Notes: generated from the sequence alone by a model not told the origin. A DNA stretch of 64,000 bases from Strobilurus pachycystidiatus (GCA_019915135.1 JAHLMK010000022.1:372001-436000), one strand, 5' to 3'. Shown: positions 32,225-43,659, counted from the first letter of the stretch. A program made the numbers and translations.

Positions 32225-35200
32225 GGATACGATTGTACGTCATGCACGTGCCAAAGCTTATTTCAGTATTATTTTGACATCATTCCCTCCGCTCTCTACC
32301 CACGGACTAGCCAGGACGAGGGCGGTATAACGCGACGGGGACGCTGGCTGGTGGAACTAGCCGCGGACTACGATCTGGCAATCTTGAACGGAACATCAGT
32401 GGAACTATCCAAGCCTGGGAGGTGCACGTCGTTCCAGAAGAAGAAGGGAAAGGTTCAGACGACGACAATCGACTATGCTCTAGTGTCGAAGTCAATCGCA
32501 CAGCAAATGGCGGATGGGGCGATGTATGTCTCCGAGAAAGTCCTCTGGTCCGACCATGCTTACCTCTCTTGCACGCTGCCGCTGGAGCGTCCCGCGATCG
32601 TTCTTGAAGAGCCGTGCGTCCCACTACCCTCCATTGAAGACGACGAAGCGGAGGCTAGAAGAGCGCACCCCGAATGGTTCCAAGACTGGCCAGACTTGAC
32701 GAAACAGGCGAAGGACTCAGTAGCAGCTGCCGTGAAGGGGGATGAAGCATTGAATTGGGTTTACGGCGCTGCAACGGCTGATGGGAAGCCGGTCAGGTAT
32801 GAGCTACAGTCATTGTGGCACATGTATGATCAATGACAGAGTCTTAGCTATGCAATTGAGACGTACACACAACGGAGACCGGGCGGCGACATGGAGACCA
32901 GTCTTGCAATCTCGATTGGAGGAGGACGAGGGAACGTAGTCCGGGGCATGCTCCCTGCCGACTTTGAAGCAAGCAACATCGGCGGTCTCCTCCACGCGCT
33001 CACTTTCTGTATACGACGGACGTCTCAGTACCGACGTGTAGTTGTGACGACTTCATCCCCCTTGCTCATCGAGACCCTCGGAGAGAACATGGCGTTACAA
33101 GCTCACCTAGGATACCCTTCTCGACACGGTGTACAGTCCCAGGAGTTTGTGGCGGCGATGCAGGCTCGAGAGGCGCCCTTGGAAGTGTGGATACCGGATG
33201 ATAGGAAGGCTGGTAGGAGCTGGCTAGCAGAAGAGGCGCAGGTGTACTGGGGTTCAAAGGACCGGGATCTTCTCGCAGAGGCTGGTGAGCCCCACGGGTC
33301 AAGGGCGAGACGGCAGGGACAGGCTGGTCGTCCTGGCCTCAAGATCTTGCTTCCGACCCTTGCCACAACGAAGAAGGTCGTCAAGACCTCGAGAGACTGG
33401 AAGGACACGTCCATGGCGGGGGAGCGTACACGCGGAGAAGTGAAGAAAGCCATGAGCGCCAACATGGATCGTCTCTTGAATGTGGAGACGGAGAAGGAGT
33501 ACTGGGATACCATCAAATCCTTCACTGGCTCGAAGAAGAGGACGACGAGGAATATGACCGCAGGGAAACTCGCTTCAGACTTCTATGACCGACTCAATCC
33601 TGCGCAGAACCCACCTGACTACTACGATAATGAACTCCGCCAGTTTTTCAAGCAAGCGTGCGAGGAACTGCCCGCCTTGACGGTGGATTCAACTCCCGAG
33701 CACTTCTTCTCGGCTCCAGTCGAGGTTCAAGAGGTGGTCTGGGCGAAGAGGAGGATCCGCCTGCGGCCGAAGAAGTCTGCAACAGGGATCGATAAGGTTG
33801 CCTACGAGAAGATTATTCAAATCCCAAACGACGTTTTGGTGGAGCTGTTCAATGCATGCTTACAACGTCAGGGCGTTCCGGAAGACTGGCTTACCACAAC
33901 GCTCATTGGGATCCTCAAGAAAGGGAAGGAACCGAGCGCCGCGGCGGGGTATCGACTCATTGGCTTGGAGAGCTGTATGCTTAAGGTAGACGAACTATAG
34001 TACGACCTTCAGACAGGCTAAGACAATACAATAGGTTTTCACCCTCATCATTGAGGAGCGCACACGGCGGTGGTCTACAGTCAACAACATCATTCCCGAC
34101 AGTCAGAACGGATTCAAGGAGAATATGAGGACGCCGAATAATGCGTTCACTCTCCGGGCCTCTATTGAGCGTGCATGGGCTTCAGGGAAGGATCTCTTCG
34201 TCGCATTCATTGATCTCACCAACGCTTTCCCTGCGACCGACATAAACAGTCTCTGGATCAAGTTGTGTAATGCTGGGATGTCTGGGCCAATGTTCGACTG
34301 GCTCAGGCTTATCTACGCAAGGATGACCTACAGCGTCCGTCATGATGGAGTCGTCACGGACGCGTTCAAGTCTCTGGTTGGGGTCCTGACAGGCGACTCT
34401 GCCTCCCCGACCCTGTGGAACATCTTCTTTGCGGACCTTGGCTCTTATATTGGAGAGGATGGGGACGATATCACGCTCGCAGGCAGGGTGGTGTGTCACG
34501 TAGAGCAGGCGGATGATGTGGCGCTGTGGTCTACGACGCGGGAGGGCTTGCAGAAGAAGGTTGATGCCTTTCTTCGCTGGTGTAAGCTCAACTTCATGAC
34601 TGTCAGTGTCAGGAAGACGCAGTGGATGGTTTTCAGACGAAAGGGAGGCGAGGGACAACAAGCGGATGTGGGCATTCTCTGCATTGATGGGAGGGTGCTT
34701 GAGCTGGTGGAGGAGTACAAATTCGTCGGGATCCATTTCTCAACACGCTTCCGGGACATTTTCACACGACACTACATCGAAAAGGCCGCCGCGGCACGCA
34801 AGATTGTCAATACGACCTACGCGATAGAGAAGCATGTTGGTCCTATGCCTGCTACTCACGGTCGCAAGCTGTACATGTCTCTGGTCGATCCTCACCTGAC
34901 GTTCGGTTGTGAGGTGGCGCTAGACACGACGCCAAGCAACCTGAAGGAGCTGGAGGACGTACAGAAGCTTTTCCTTCGTCGCATGCTCAATGTCTCCAAA
35001 CGGTGCGCCGTGGTGCCTCTCTATACGGAGACGGGTGTTGTTCCGCTCCGCTACCGCCGCCTGCTTCTGGCCTTGTCTCATATGCGGTACGGAGTCTTTC
35101 TCCATGACGCCACAATTCCGAACCGGGCGATGATGGACGCCATGGATTTACATCTTTCTAACAAGACAGGTTGGTTGATGGACCTGCGCTTTGTGCTGGG

Positions 35201-35951
35201 AAAGCTCCCTGTGCCCGTGACGGTTGAGGATTGGAGTCTAGAAGCGACTGGGTTGGAGAGTTGGTTCGATGATGTAGCGAGGCGTGTATGTCAGTCGTGC
35301 GATGCGTGGTTGATGGAAGGGATCATGGGCTCGGTCAAGTTATGGATGCTTCAGACCAGGATGCGTTACAGTCCACCGCGACGCGGTAACACTTCGACGA
35401 CTTCATTCGGTGCCAAGGGAGTGCAACTGTCCAGGTTCCGAAACTACCTTGGATTGGGGTCCCCGGACAGTCGGCGAGCTCTAACGCGACTGGTGTTCTC
35501 TGATCATCGCCTGAGCATCGAGACTCTACGGAAATCTGATGGCCAACATCGTCCGCGCATCCCGCGCGAATGGCGTCTGTGCCGTTTCTGCCAGGTCCAA
35601 GTGGAGACGGAGGAACACGCCATTCTAGAGTGTGGGTCGTCCCCTGTTCTGGTAGAGAGAAGGGGGAGCTTTTTGCTGGATGCGGAGAGGAAGGACGAAG
35701 GGATCGTGGCGAGGCTGATGGGTCGGCCTATGAGGGAGAGACTGGTGTTGCTGATGGAGAATGCGAAGACTCTGGGGATCTTCGGTTACTTTGTGGTCGA
35801 TGTTTTTGCTATCTTCGAGGCGGAGAAGGAATGGGTGCCGGCGACGTGGATGTATGGCGTCGCGGAGGTTAGGGAGGACATAGAAGTGGATCATGGGGAC
35901 GAACCTGCTTCCGACGACGATGATTACTATCTTAATAGAGGATTTGGTTGA
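32225..35951 (+). CDS. LINE ORF2-like polyprotein with intron-like segment (33986-34034) and one TGA
   Basis: One frame covers 32225-33985 apart from TGA at 32834-32836 (LWHMYDQ-stop-QSLSYAIETYT). A 49-bp segment 33986-34034, GTAGAC...CAATAG with GGCTAAGAC upstream of the acceptor, contains a stop and is not a multiple of three. Removing it joins GLESCMLK to VFTLIIEERTRRW in the frame that runs to TGA 35949-35951. RT motifs: FVAFIDLTNAFPATD (first Asp), LTGDSASPTLWNIFF and QADDVALWS (double Asp). The RNase H-like region (about 32.9-33.25 kb) aligns by pattern with SN..GELLA...TDS but reads SNIGGLLHA...VTTSS: Glu to Gly and Asp to Thr, so no catalysis there. The C-terminal motif is CRFCQVQVETEEHAILEC. 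Confidence 0.75.
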
Positions 35952-36230
35952 AATGCTGTTTGATTGAGAGCAAATCCTGTGAGATATCTAGTGGGCTATG
36001 GAGATGGTCATTGATTTACATGACTAGTCAAGACCGGCTTAAAACACAGTTAAACCCTCGAGGAGTGGGGTGAAGAACTGAATTGGTCTACCCTATATGG
36101 CGGAGGCGACAACTCGTTTTGTCGTTCGTAAGTACTATAGGAAGGAGACCCCCCGCGGGTGTGAATTGCCGGATCACACTTGTGCGGAAACTGCGGATGC
36201 CAGCAATGGTGGTTCGTGGACACTCTTCCC

Positions 36231-36251
36231 CATCATCATCATCATCATCAT
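36231..36251 (+). repeat. (CAT)7 tail of the second LINE
   Basis: Seven perfect CAT units about 280 bp after the RT stop codon, analogous to the (TCA)n tail of the first LINE. Confidence 0.9.
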
Positions 36252-36767
36252 AACTTGGGGGTGGAGAGTCCTAGCTACGCAAGGAAATTTCTGTGAATTG
36301 CGTCGTCGTCAAGAACACTGGCAATGAGAAGAAGGCTGCTCTCAAGCAGGTATTGCTTGTCAGGTCCATGCTTTCCATTGTGATCTTGACTACCATTCGC
36401 CGTAGGATTCCGTACCGCTACAAGGAAGTGTCTTGAGCACAACGACCTCTAATACACTATGTGGGTATGGCATCACTGACGGTGAGCGCGAGGATATGAG
36501 GAGAGAAATTAATTGTCATTATCTGGTTCTCATCTTCCACCTAATATTCAGCGTATAGCTCCCGAACCATGCGAACGCGTGATGCGGGGAGGGAGAGCTG
36601 TTTGCGCGATGCGGGGAAGAGCTGTTTGCGCTGCGTCGACTGTATTCTTCTGACGACTTTTCGCTCTATCATGCCCATTTTTGCAGTCCAGTATGAGGAT
36701 CTGCTTCATTGGCCACCAATCGTGGAAAGAATTGAGAATGGGGTATCGTTCGACGACCTGCGCAGTG
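36252..36767. other. No supported gene
   Basis: Short ORFs only; includes a 17-bp near-duplicate (GATGCGGGGAGGGAGAGCTGTTTGCGC / GATGCGGGGAAGAGCTGTTTGCGC) at about 36581-36631. Confidence 0.45.
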
Positions 36768-37559
36768 TCAATGTATCCCTCTAGAGTTGGGCGTGATACC
36801 ACAACGAACCTGCTTATAGACCGTCGACTTGGACTCTTGTGATTGGCGAGCAAATGACATGGTAAGATCTAAATGAGCGCTGGCCAAACGGCTGATATAG
36901 CTCTGGACAGAAATCAGCATGAACCTGAGTGCGTAGAATTGTAATGTACTGACTGCCAGGTCCTCTGCCTGCTCTCCCATATGTATCTTGATCTTACGCA
37001 TCAGTTCCCCCCGCCCATTCATTTTTCCCGGAAAGGGTATCTTCATTTGGTTGACGGTGGGCGTCGCCATGCGTGGCTGCAGCGATCGCACAACGGGCGG
37101 TGGGCAATCATCGCTTGAAACTTCACCATCGTGCTGCCCAGACCGCTCATCCCTAACGCCGGTCATTGGTTTACCGGCGTGTGCACTACCAGTGGGCCGG
37201 CAGAGGGGCGACCTTCGAGGTCGAGTGTAGGGCTGAGCGCCTTGATTAGGTAGGGAAATCATTGTGGCGTCCTGGAGAGCGAGGAGCGGAAGAGCAGATG
37301 GATCCGGGGTGAAGTCAGTTTGGGCAAGAAAAAGGATGGTGGGTGGCTTGGGCTTCTCACGGCTGGCGCGAGGAGTATGTGGAGAGACCTTATCCGATAA
37401 TAGCTTGGGCATGATGGGAGTTGAAACGTTGAGGATGTCGCGCAGGGCCTTTATATTGACGATGGTCAATATATTGTCTGTCGAGGACGCTGATCCTGAA
37501 TAATTACAGTAGACAGTGATGATGGCTGTCTCCGAGACGTGCCTGACCACATGGTTCAT
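36768..37559 (-). CDS. Possible hypothetical protein, 263 codons, minus strand
   Basis: A single minus-strand ORF starting MNHVVRHVSETAIIT. It has a Pro/Arg-rich middle (RPRRSPLCRPTGSAHAGKP, DDCPPPVVRSLQP), then KIPFPGKMNGRGELMRKIKIHMGEQAEDL and a hydrophobic helix-like segment. It is unusually long for a chance ORF here. Several GT-AG pairs could also remove its ends, so the true gene may be shorter. No domain recognised. Confidence 0.4.
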   Translation of the reverse strand: MNHVVRHVSETAIITVYCNYSGSASSTDNILTIVNIKALRDILNVSTPIMPKLLSDKVSPHTPRASREKPKPPTILFLAQTDFTPDPSALPLLALQDATMISLPNQGAQPYTRPRRSPLCRPTGSAHAGKPMTGVRDERSGQHDGEVSSDDCPPPVVRSLQPRMATPTVNQMKIPFPGKMNGRGELMRKIKIHMGEQAEDLAVSTLQFYALRFMLISVQSYISRLASAHLDLTMSFARQSQESKSTVYKQVRCGITPNSRGIH

Positions 37560-37697
37560 CTCACAATAGCGCTTGACTCAGACAATATGACCTCTGACAA
37601 TAACAATGGTACTCGCCGCACTTGAACAATAACAACGCCACTTGCCATGCTTGGGACACTGCACAACAATTCCCGCGCTTGTCGCGCTTGGACTGGT

Positions 37698-37868
37698 CAA
37701 CAATATGTCTCTCCTGGAGACCTGGACAGCAGCAACAATAACTCACCGCCTAACAATGGCACTCGCTTGACAGATACTAGGAACCATGCTCGGACATTAA
37801 ACAAACATATCTCTCTCGCAGAGACTTGGACCACCTAACAATAACTCGCCGCCTAACAATAGCGCGTC
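37698..37868. repeat. Imperfect 106-bp direct repeat upstream of the coiled-coil gene
   Basis: Two related blocks, 37698-37764 and 37804-37868, share ATAT(G)TCTCTC...GAGAC.TGGAC followed by AACAATAACTC(A/G)CCGCCTAACAAT. Shorter CAATAACAA echoes continue to 37590. Confidence 0.75.
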
Positions 37869-37925
37869 AAGCTACTTGGTGCTCACCGGTAAGATTCCTA
37901 TTGACTCTTATACAAATTCCTCAGG

Positions 37926-37934
37926 TATAAATAA
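37926..37934 (+). promoter_or_regulatory. Putative TATA box
   Basis: TATAAATAA lies 42 bp before the ATG at 37976, leaving room for a start site and a very short 5' UTR. Positional evidence only. Confidence 0.4.
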
Positions 37935-37975
37935 TGTTCGCTTTCCTCACAGCAGATTCAAATTTACAAGACAAC

Positions 37976-40491
37976 ATGGCCCCAGTAAGCCTTCCTTAGT
38001 TCCTTTACTGAGATTCGCCCATTATCTTCCAGGACAACACAAACGCTAAGAGACAAGCAGTGTCCAATCCGGCGCGTAGGGAGGTGGAGAAGGTAAGATC
38101 TGAGTACTACTGGTAACATTATGATGGTAACATGATTTGTTCCTAGGTCGTTGCGGATAGAAAGTCTTGGCAAGACGTAGCGCGCGCCAGGAAAGTTGAA
38201 CTGGCTCAAAAAGAAAGTCAAATATTGACGCTGGAAGCCCGCATTCGCCAGCATGAAATGCAGATGAAGGAGCGAGATGAAGAACTTGCCGTGTATCAAG
38301 CGCTCCGCGATGAGGACTCGGAGCCAACCGCCGGTGATAGCTCTGATGTTCTCATGTTTGATATCAACGAGTTTGAGGCACTCCAAGACTCGTTCGAGGC
38401 GCTTCGTGACTCGCATGAGAGCTTAGTAGGTTTCGTCTTGCCCCTTCAAAATCTGGTCTTCATATATTTTAGGCAGCACAAATTGTTGCAAACAATGCTT
38501 CTGCTGAAAAAGAACTGGTACGCGCCTTCCTAGTATTCCAAGGGGCTTTTTCAACCGTGGGATGTAGGCCGCCGAGCAGCAGTTCAGAACAGAGCAACTT
38601 CAAAAGCTACAACACACCTGGGAACTGAATTGGGTATGCGAAGACAATCTCTGTTGACATGAATTGTTTGTCATTCTATTATAGGAAGCACAGATTCGAT
38701 GTCACCAACAAGAGCTGGAGGCTTTGCGACGTGATCTGACTTTGGAATTTACGACTCAACAGTCAGTGATGGAAGTTGAGTGGAAGGATGCTATAGAGAC
38801 TCAGGCGTCAGAGTTTGTCTCGGAGAAGACAAGATATGAGAGCTGTCTGGTGAGTAAAACTTGATCCATTCGAGGACTGCTGTTATCAGTTATTCTAGGT
38901 TGAGAAATCGAATGAAATAGCTGCGCTCCTCACTCGTCTCAATGCTTCAACGGTCAGTGTATACAGTATCTTGTGATATCTGTCTAGTCTTAATGAGGCT
39001 AGCAGGATGGTGGGACTCGTCCAGGACGGGTCGCGGTAGCGCGACCTGGTGCTCATCGCTATTCCTCAAATATCACGCCATCTGTGCTACCAATTCGGTT
39101 AGAGGCAGTCAACACTGCCAATACACCGTCTGTATCCCCAAGTGCAGCAGCGCCTCCCTCTACTCCGCCTCCGCCCTCCTCCACGGCACCACCCTCCTCT
39201 ACCATGGCACCTCCGACCGCGCCACCTCCTGCCGGGCCAACCAGCTCGACTGCACCGCACCAAGCTGGGGCTGCTTCTTCTGCAAGCACTGCAATCCACA
39301 CCCCCCCAATACTAGTTACGTTGGTGGCAGATGGTCCAGATACACGGCTGCGCTTAACATACGAAGGCGGAGGGGCGTGGCCAGCCAAGATTGAAGAAGA
39401 CAAGAAGAGCTGGTCAACATGGCTCAGGAGCAACGGGAAGCAAAAACTTCATAGCGATATTTTGGTGGGTCTCAGTTCGTTTTTTGGGACCTTGTTGATA
39501 ATAATTCTTAGAGACTGGTACGCCACGAATGGTTTTCTCATTACCAACGTACTTCGGATCTCGACTTTGCCGACTATGAATTTATTCCGCAAACCACTGC
39601 GGATGCCTTCCTCAATGGCCAGCACACTGGGCCTGCAGATGATTTGAAATTGCATATCGGAAATTCCTGGTCCAGTCATCCATGGAACAGAAGAGTCATC
39701 GAGTCTTGGACCGCCAAAATACAGGCCCTACTTCGCGCCCAGTATCCGAGCTTTTCCTTGCCAGATGGATACGTGGCTGGAATTATGCATGGTCGCATGG
39801 TAACTTCCCTCCGGCATTGTACTGGTTATTTGCCCAGATTTAGAGTTGAGCTCAATCGCATGGAAACTCCGCCGGAGGCATATGATCGATATAGCGCCCA
39901 GTTAGATATTGATGCCAATCACAAAGCCCGGCGCACTCGTCGAGACAATGTATGTGCTCTTTGTCATATTCAAGCTTCATACATACTAACTTGTAGAAGA
40001 AATTCAAGCAACGCAAAGGATGGTGCGAAAGAATCATCGCTCTGAAAGCGGTCGTTGACCCTTCTCCGCCCGATCTCCCGGCGTGGCGACAGTGGTATCG
40101 TGCATTGACCAGAGTAGGCGGGGATGGTCAATCAGATATGGAGCCTGACACTTTGAAGACTGAAGATGGCACTCTAGTGCCAAGCTTCAAGACCGGACAT
40201 CTTCCCTGGCGCAACGCCGCCTTGACCCTGGCGTTTCACAAGATAGACGATGAGGCCCTGGTGCTCAAACTGCCTGGCCACCCCTCGGATAAATCACGAC
40301 CCCGCCGAGTGAAGCAAGAGGTCCTTGGACCATCGGCTCCAAAGGGACTTCCCAGGGTATTGTACGACGCGGCGTTTCTCCAAGGGTTACTAGAAATGGA
40401 TCGCTTAGCACTGGATATAGATGACAAGCCTTTCGAGTGGTCCAGGATACTGTATGACTATCAGGCAACTGCTAGTATGATAGTGGATTAG
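37976..40491 (+). CDS. Ten-exon coiled-coil protein, 690 aa, function unknown
   Basis: Exons 37976-37984, 38033-38092, 38147-38425, 38473-38517, 38568-38633, 38685-38849, 38899-38952, 39003-39464, 39512-39949 and 39997-40491 give 2,073 nt ending in TAG. Every exon is a multiple of three, so all nine introns (47-54 bp, GT-AG) are phase 0. Exons 3-7 encode a Glu/Gln-rich predicted coiled coil (LEARIRQHEMQMKERDEEL, EQQFRTEQLQKLQ, EIAALLTRLNAS). Exon 8 has a Pro/Ser/Ala-rich linker (APPSTPPPPSSTAPP). Exons 9-10 form a globular part with RKGWCERIIALKAVVDP, LPAWRQWYRALTRVG and KGLPRVLYDAAFLQGLL. I have a vague memory of lineage-expanded basidiomycete proteins with similar tails but cannot name the family. 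All frames are intact, unlike the surrounding sequence. Confidence 0.85.
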
Positions 40492-41845
40492 GTTTGAGAA
40501 AGATGCGATAGATACCCATGTACTAGTAGAGACATACGCTTGGCAGCTGATTGTTTGTATACCCCGTTGTAACTAGCTACGTGCACTACGTGCATTAGAT
40601 ACCCGTCTATCAGAAATATTCCGATATACTGATAGCGAAAGCCTTTCAGGCGCTAGCGGCCCCCCAACGTCAACAGATTGATGAAGACCGAAGTGCATAA
40701 GTGCCGCAACCGCCCGCTCCTGAGGCGGGAATCGTCGGTGACGATGCGACTTTAAAGTATGGCCCAAAGAGGAATAGTCATGAACTCATCAAGGGCGGCC
40801 CAGCCCCGCGACGCGTCGTTTGGAATGGGGGGAAGGGAGGCTCGGTGACGGAGTGCCTATGGTGACGCGGCAGGATAATCTCCTCCTTGTCTTCATTTTC
40901 TGAGCTTGTGTGAAATGAACTGAACGACGGAGGCGGCAGAGAGTTCGGAGAAGGCAAGTCAACTTGGGAGTGGGGACTGAATTGGTGAGTTGGGAAACGA
41001 GATGAGCCTCTCCGCCACCAAATCATCCTCAATTTCTGCTCTGCGATACAAGACAAGATGTGACCTGAAGCGGGTCAGAATGAAGCTGGAGAGTAGCGAT
41101 GGCTGCCAGACCAGTTGAACCTACATTGAGTACATTGAGTCGTCGGTAGTGAGATTGTTACATTCACTAGAAGAGCCTCGGCTGATCAGCCGCCATCCGT
41201 GGAGGCGAAGATCTCTAAGTAATACCCACTTCCAGGCATTGAACCCGTCTGAGGATTGTCGTCATACAGCCGGCAGAAAGCGAAGACTGGCGCATAGAAA
41301 GATACAGCATGTTTCAAGGTGGATGATGCAGCCGTCAATGTGCAGACCCACTGCAAATCAGAGGTAAGACATATAGATTTCGCAGTAACTAAGACGAACT
41401 GGGTTCGAGCAGCCTCCACGACATCTAAATAGTTCGCGTCGTTCAGTAGATGTGCTGTAACGTCGACGTCATTAAAGTCCAAGACTCAATACTGGTAGCG
41501 GGTCTTCTCGTCCATTGACGATAGTTGTTGAGACATGGGAAGGAAAAGGAAAGAACGCAATGGCGCATTGCGATACCCTGTCTACAAGATCCTCCTTACG
41601 GTCGCCGCCTACTTGTCACGAAGAAGTCGCTCGACGCATGGGAAACAGACGGTTCTACAAGTCAGGTAGAGCCTAGTCCGATGTAGAGCATAGGTCAGCA
41701 CATGGCCCGAGACAAGAGTGTGGAGAATGACCTTCTCGTATTCATTCAACACCGCCTGGCCAGCAAAGCAAATCCTCACACACGCGTTAGCGGCGAGTCC
41801 GTCCTATGGAATTTAACTTCCCATATTTTGAAGGCCTCGACGGCT
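40492..41845. other. No supported gene
   Basis: Minus-strand ORFs at 40778-41056 (92 codons) and 41186-41482 (98 codons) lack recognisable domains or coherent splice sites. Confidence 0.45.
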
Positions 41846-41849
41846 GTCT

Positions 41850-42960
41850 TGCACAGGATGAAAGAACGTGGATCAGACTACACACTGATTGAATCGTATC
41901 CCCACTTGTGAACGAAATGACGATGCGTACAGTTTATACACCCTGAAACGTTGTTAGATGGGAATGACATGAGGATGATATCGACCTCACCGGTGTCCAA
42001 ATCCACATAAAACCTTCTATGAAGCCAGTACTCCTTCTAATTGAAATGAGCATGCGAATCGAGCGACATGAGGTATATCAATGGGTCCTCAACTGATCGA
42101 TCGCTATTGTGAGAGCAAAACGTACGCGAGGGCGCTGCCAGTCTGGACATAGTCCTCCTCGCCGGTGTGGTCCATTTGGTGAACGAAGCTCGAATCGGTA
42201 TGAGAATCATCTCGGTCCTATCAAAAGTATGTTACTTACGATCCTGCGTAACTCATACCGCCAGCATACAATGATTGTGGATTCACGATGTATGCAGCCA
42301 ATGTGGCAGCCTTGCCGATTAGACGGTAAATTTGCCTGTTTGCTGCCTCTGGTGTAGAGATTCTGACCTGTCGACGGTATCAACGGGTGAGGGTAGGAGG
42401 ATGGGCTATCTACTTCATGGTAGCTTGAGCCGAGATACGCCAGCGCGCTGGTCAGTATGGCCATTGGGTGAGCATCGTATCTAAAATGCGCGTCAACTGT
42501 GACGGACGGACGCGAGGGTGAATCAAGCGGACCAGGATGAACGGAAGAAATCCTCGGCGTCAGAATGGACAACGCCGTTGTGCATGACTAGGTAGCGAGC
42601 CGTATGCTAGGCGACTTTTCAGTGCTGCGTCAAAGCATCTAGCACAGCGACGCTCACCAGTTTCGAAATGCGACGAATGCATGGCAAGCTCCTCGATTGA
42701 ATATCCTCTGTAAAATGTGTGATTGAGCTTGTAGTACGTGCATATTTGTTGGCAAAACTATATCGCAGAACTGAAAGATACCTGAGTGCGAAGTGATGGT
42801 CAAGAAGGAAAGCTTGAAGATGACTTGTACTACGGCGCGGTGGTAGATTGGGAGTTGAATGTGGTGGGGTTCGTTGTGCGCGAGCATTCTAAGGCGAGGG
42901 TAAGGTCAAGTCAAGCAAATAAAAGGGATGCTGAGACGCACCTTTGAAGATGAGCCATGC
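41850..42960 (-). pseudogene. Citrate synthase-like gene, decayed
   Basis: Minus-strand blocks in the family's order: YRGYSIEELAMHS near 42.7 kb, MHNGVVHSDAEDFFRSS near 42.58 kb, FRYDAHPMAILTSALAYLGSSYHE near 42.46 kb, IYRLIGKAATLAAY near 42.3 kb, DHTGEEDYV near 42.17 kb and SDPRSFILCKTAVEAF near 41.87 kb. These correspond to the large domain of citrate/2-methylcitrate synthases; the His of the DAHPM block is kept. The blocks lie in different frames. The segment with the LHADHE substrate-binding His and the GHRVYK Arg is missing or unreadable, and the C-terminal third is absent. Several introns still have GT-AG ends. Confidence 0.7.
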
Positions 42961-43659
42961 GCGTTGCGCGTCATGTCCACCCGACCGCGTGTTCCAAATA
43001 GCGCAGCGCCGGGAGCGTCGTCCTCGATGCGTTGGCGCGCTTGTTTAGCCGCCAGGTCCGTATCGGTGCAGTTTCCGTCGCTGTCTTGCCTGCTCCCGAT
43101 ATCCTGTGCGCGGCGCGTGGTGGTCGTCCATTGGCCGGTGAGTGCGGTGGAGAGGCCCGCGATCGTTAACGTTAGTGGTGGTCAGTGGGCAAGCTCGATC
43201 GAGCTCGCCTGGAGCTCGCGTCAAGCTTCCCCGAAGAATATGAAATGAAAGGTTGGACTGGTAGTGCGCTGCGCCCCGTCTCTCGGTCGCTGGAAGTAGG
43301 CGCGACGACTGCAGCTGTTTACCGTTACGATGTCTATGTGGTCGATAGACGCGTTGCCGTTCGCCAAAGTTGGCTGGACTGAGCCGGTCGTCGGGTACAC
43401 ACGCGCTGGTGTTGCTGAGGCTTCCAGTGCCGGGAATCAGAGTGAGCGCTGAGAAGTCCTCCCTGTCGAAATCATAGCTGATATCCTTGCCTTTCTCCCT
43501 TTCCACGGTCATCTCTTCTCCTTTCTCAATAATTGCTCCACCTACTCACCATCTCTTGGGAGGACTCTTCTCATTCAAAATCACTGAGAGTTAGCCATAG
43601 GCATAGAATCATTCAACAGAGCAAAAGGGTAAAGTGTAGCGGAAGTAAGTACTGTTGGA
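42961..43659. other. Unrecognised; possible exon remnants on the minus strand
   Basis: A minus-strand ORF at 43045-43512 (155 codons, MTVEREKGKDISYDFDRED...) and an alternative frame reading TGQWTTTTRRAQDIGSRQD may be remnants of an upstream gene; no family identified. Confidence 0.35.

Larger units (their letters stand above)
32225..36251 (+). mobile_element. Second LINE, 5'-truncated, EN - RNase H-like - RT type
   Basis: Plus strand: C-terminal half of an endonuclease domain (LAADYDLAILNG, TIDYALVS, WSDHAYLS), a degenerate RNase H-like domain, a reverse transcriptase and a C-terminal CX2CX8HX4C motif, then a 3' UTR and a (CAT)n tail at 36231-36251. The N-terminal EN half and any ORF1 are missing, the usual result of incomplete target-primed reverse transcription. 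Sequence and domain order differ clearly from the first LINE. I could not identify a target-site duplication. The element lies downstream of the decayed GTPase. Confidence 0.85.

Noticed and set aside
31123..36268. Possible target-site duplication of the second LINE: ACTTTGGGGTAGAGAG (31126) versus ACTTGGGGGTGGAGAG (36253)
   Set aside because: Three mismatches in 17 bases, and the left copy lies within the GTPase remnant's coding sequence (YPKVSL), about 1.1 kb before recognisable LINE sequence begins.
39059..39433. Minus-strand 124-codon Gly/Ala-rich ORF
   Set aside because: Antisense shadow of the Pro/Ser linker exon of the coiled-coil gene.
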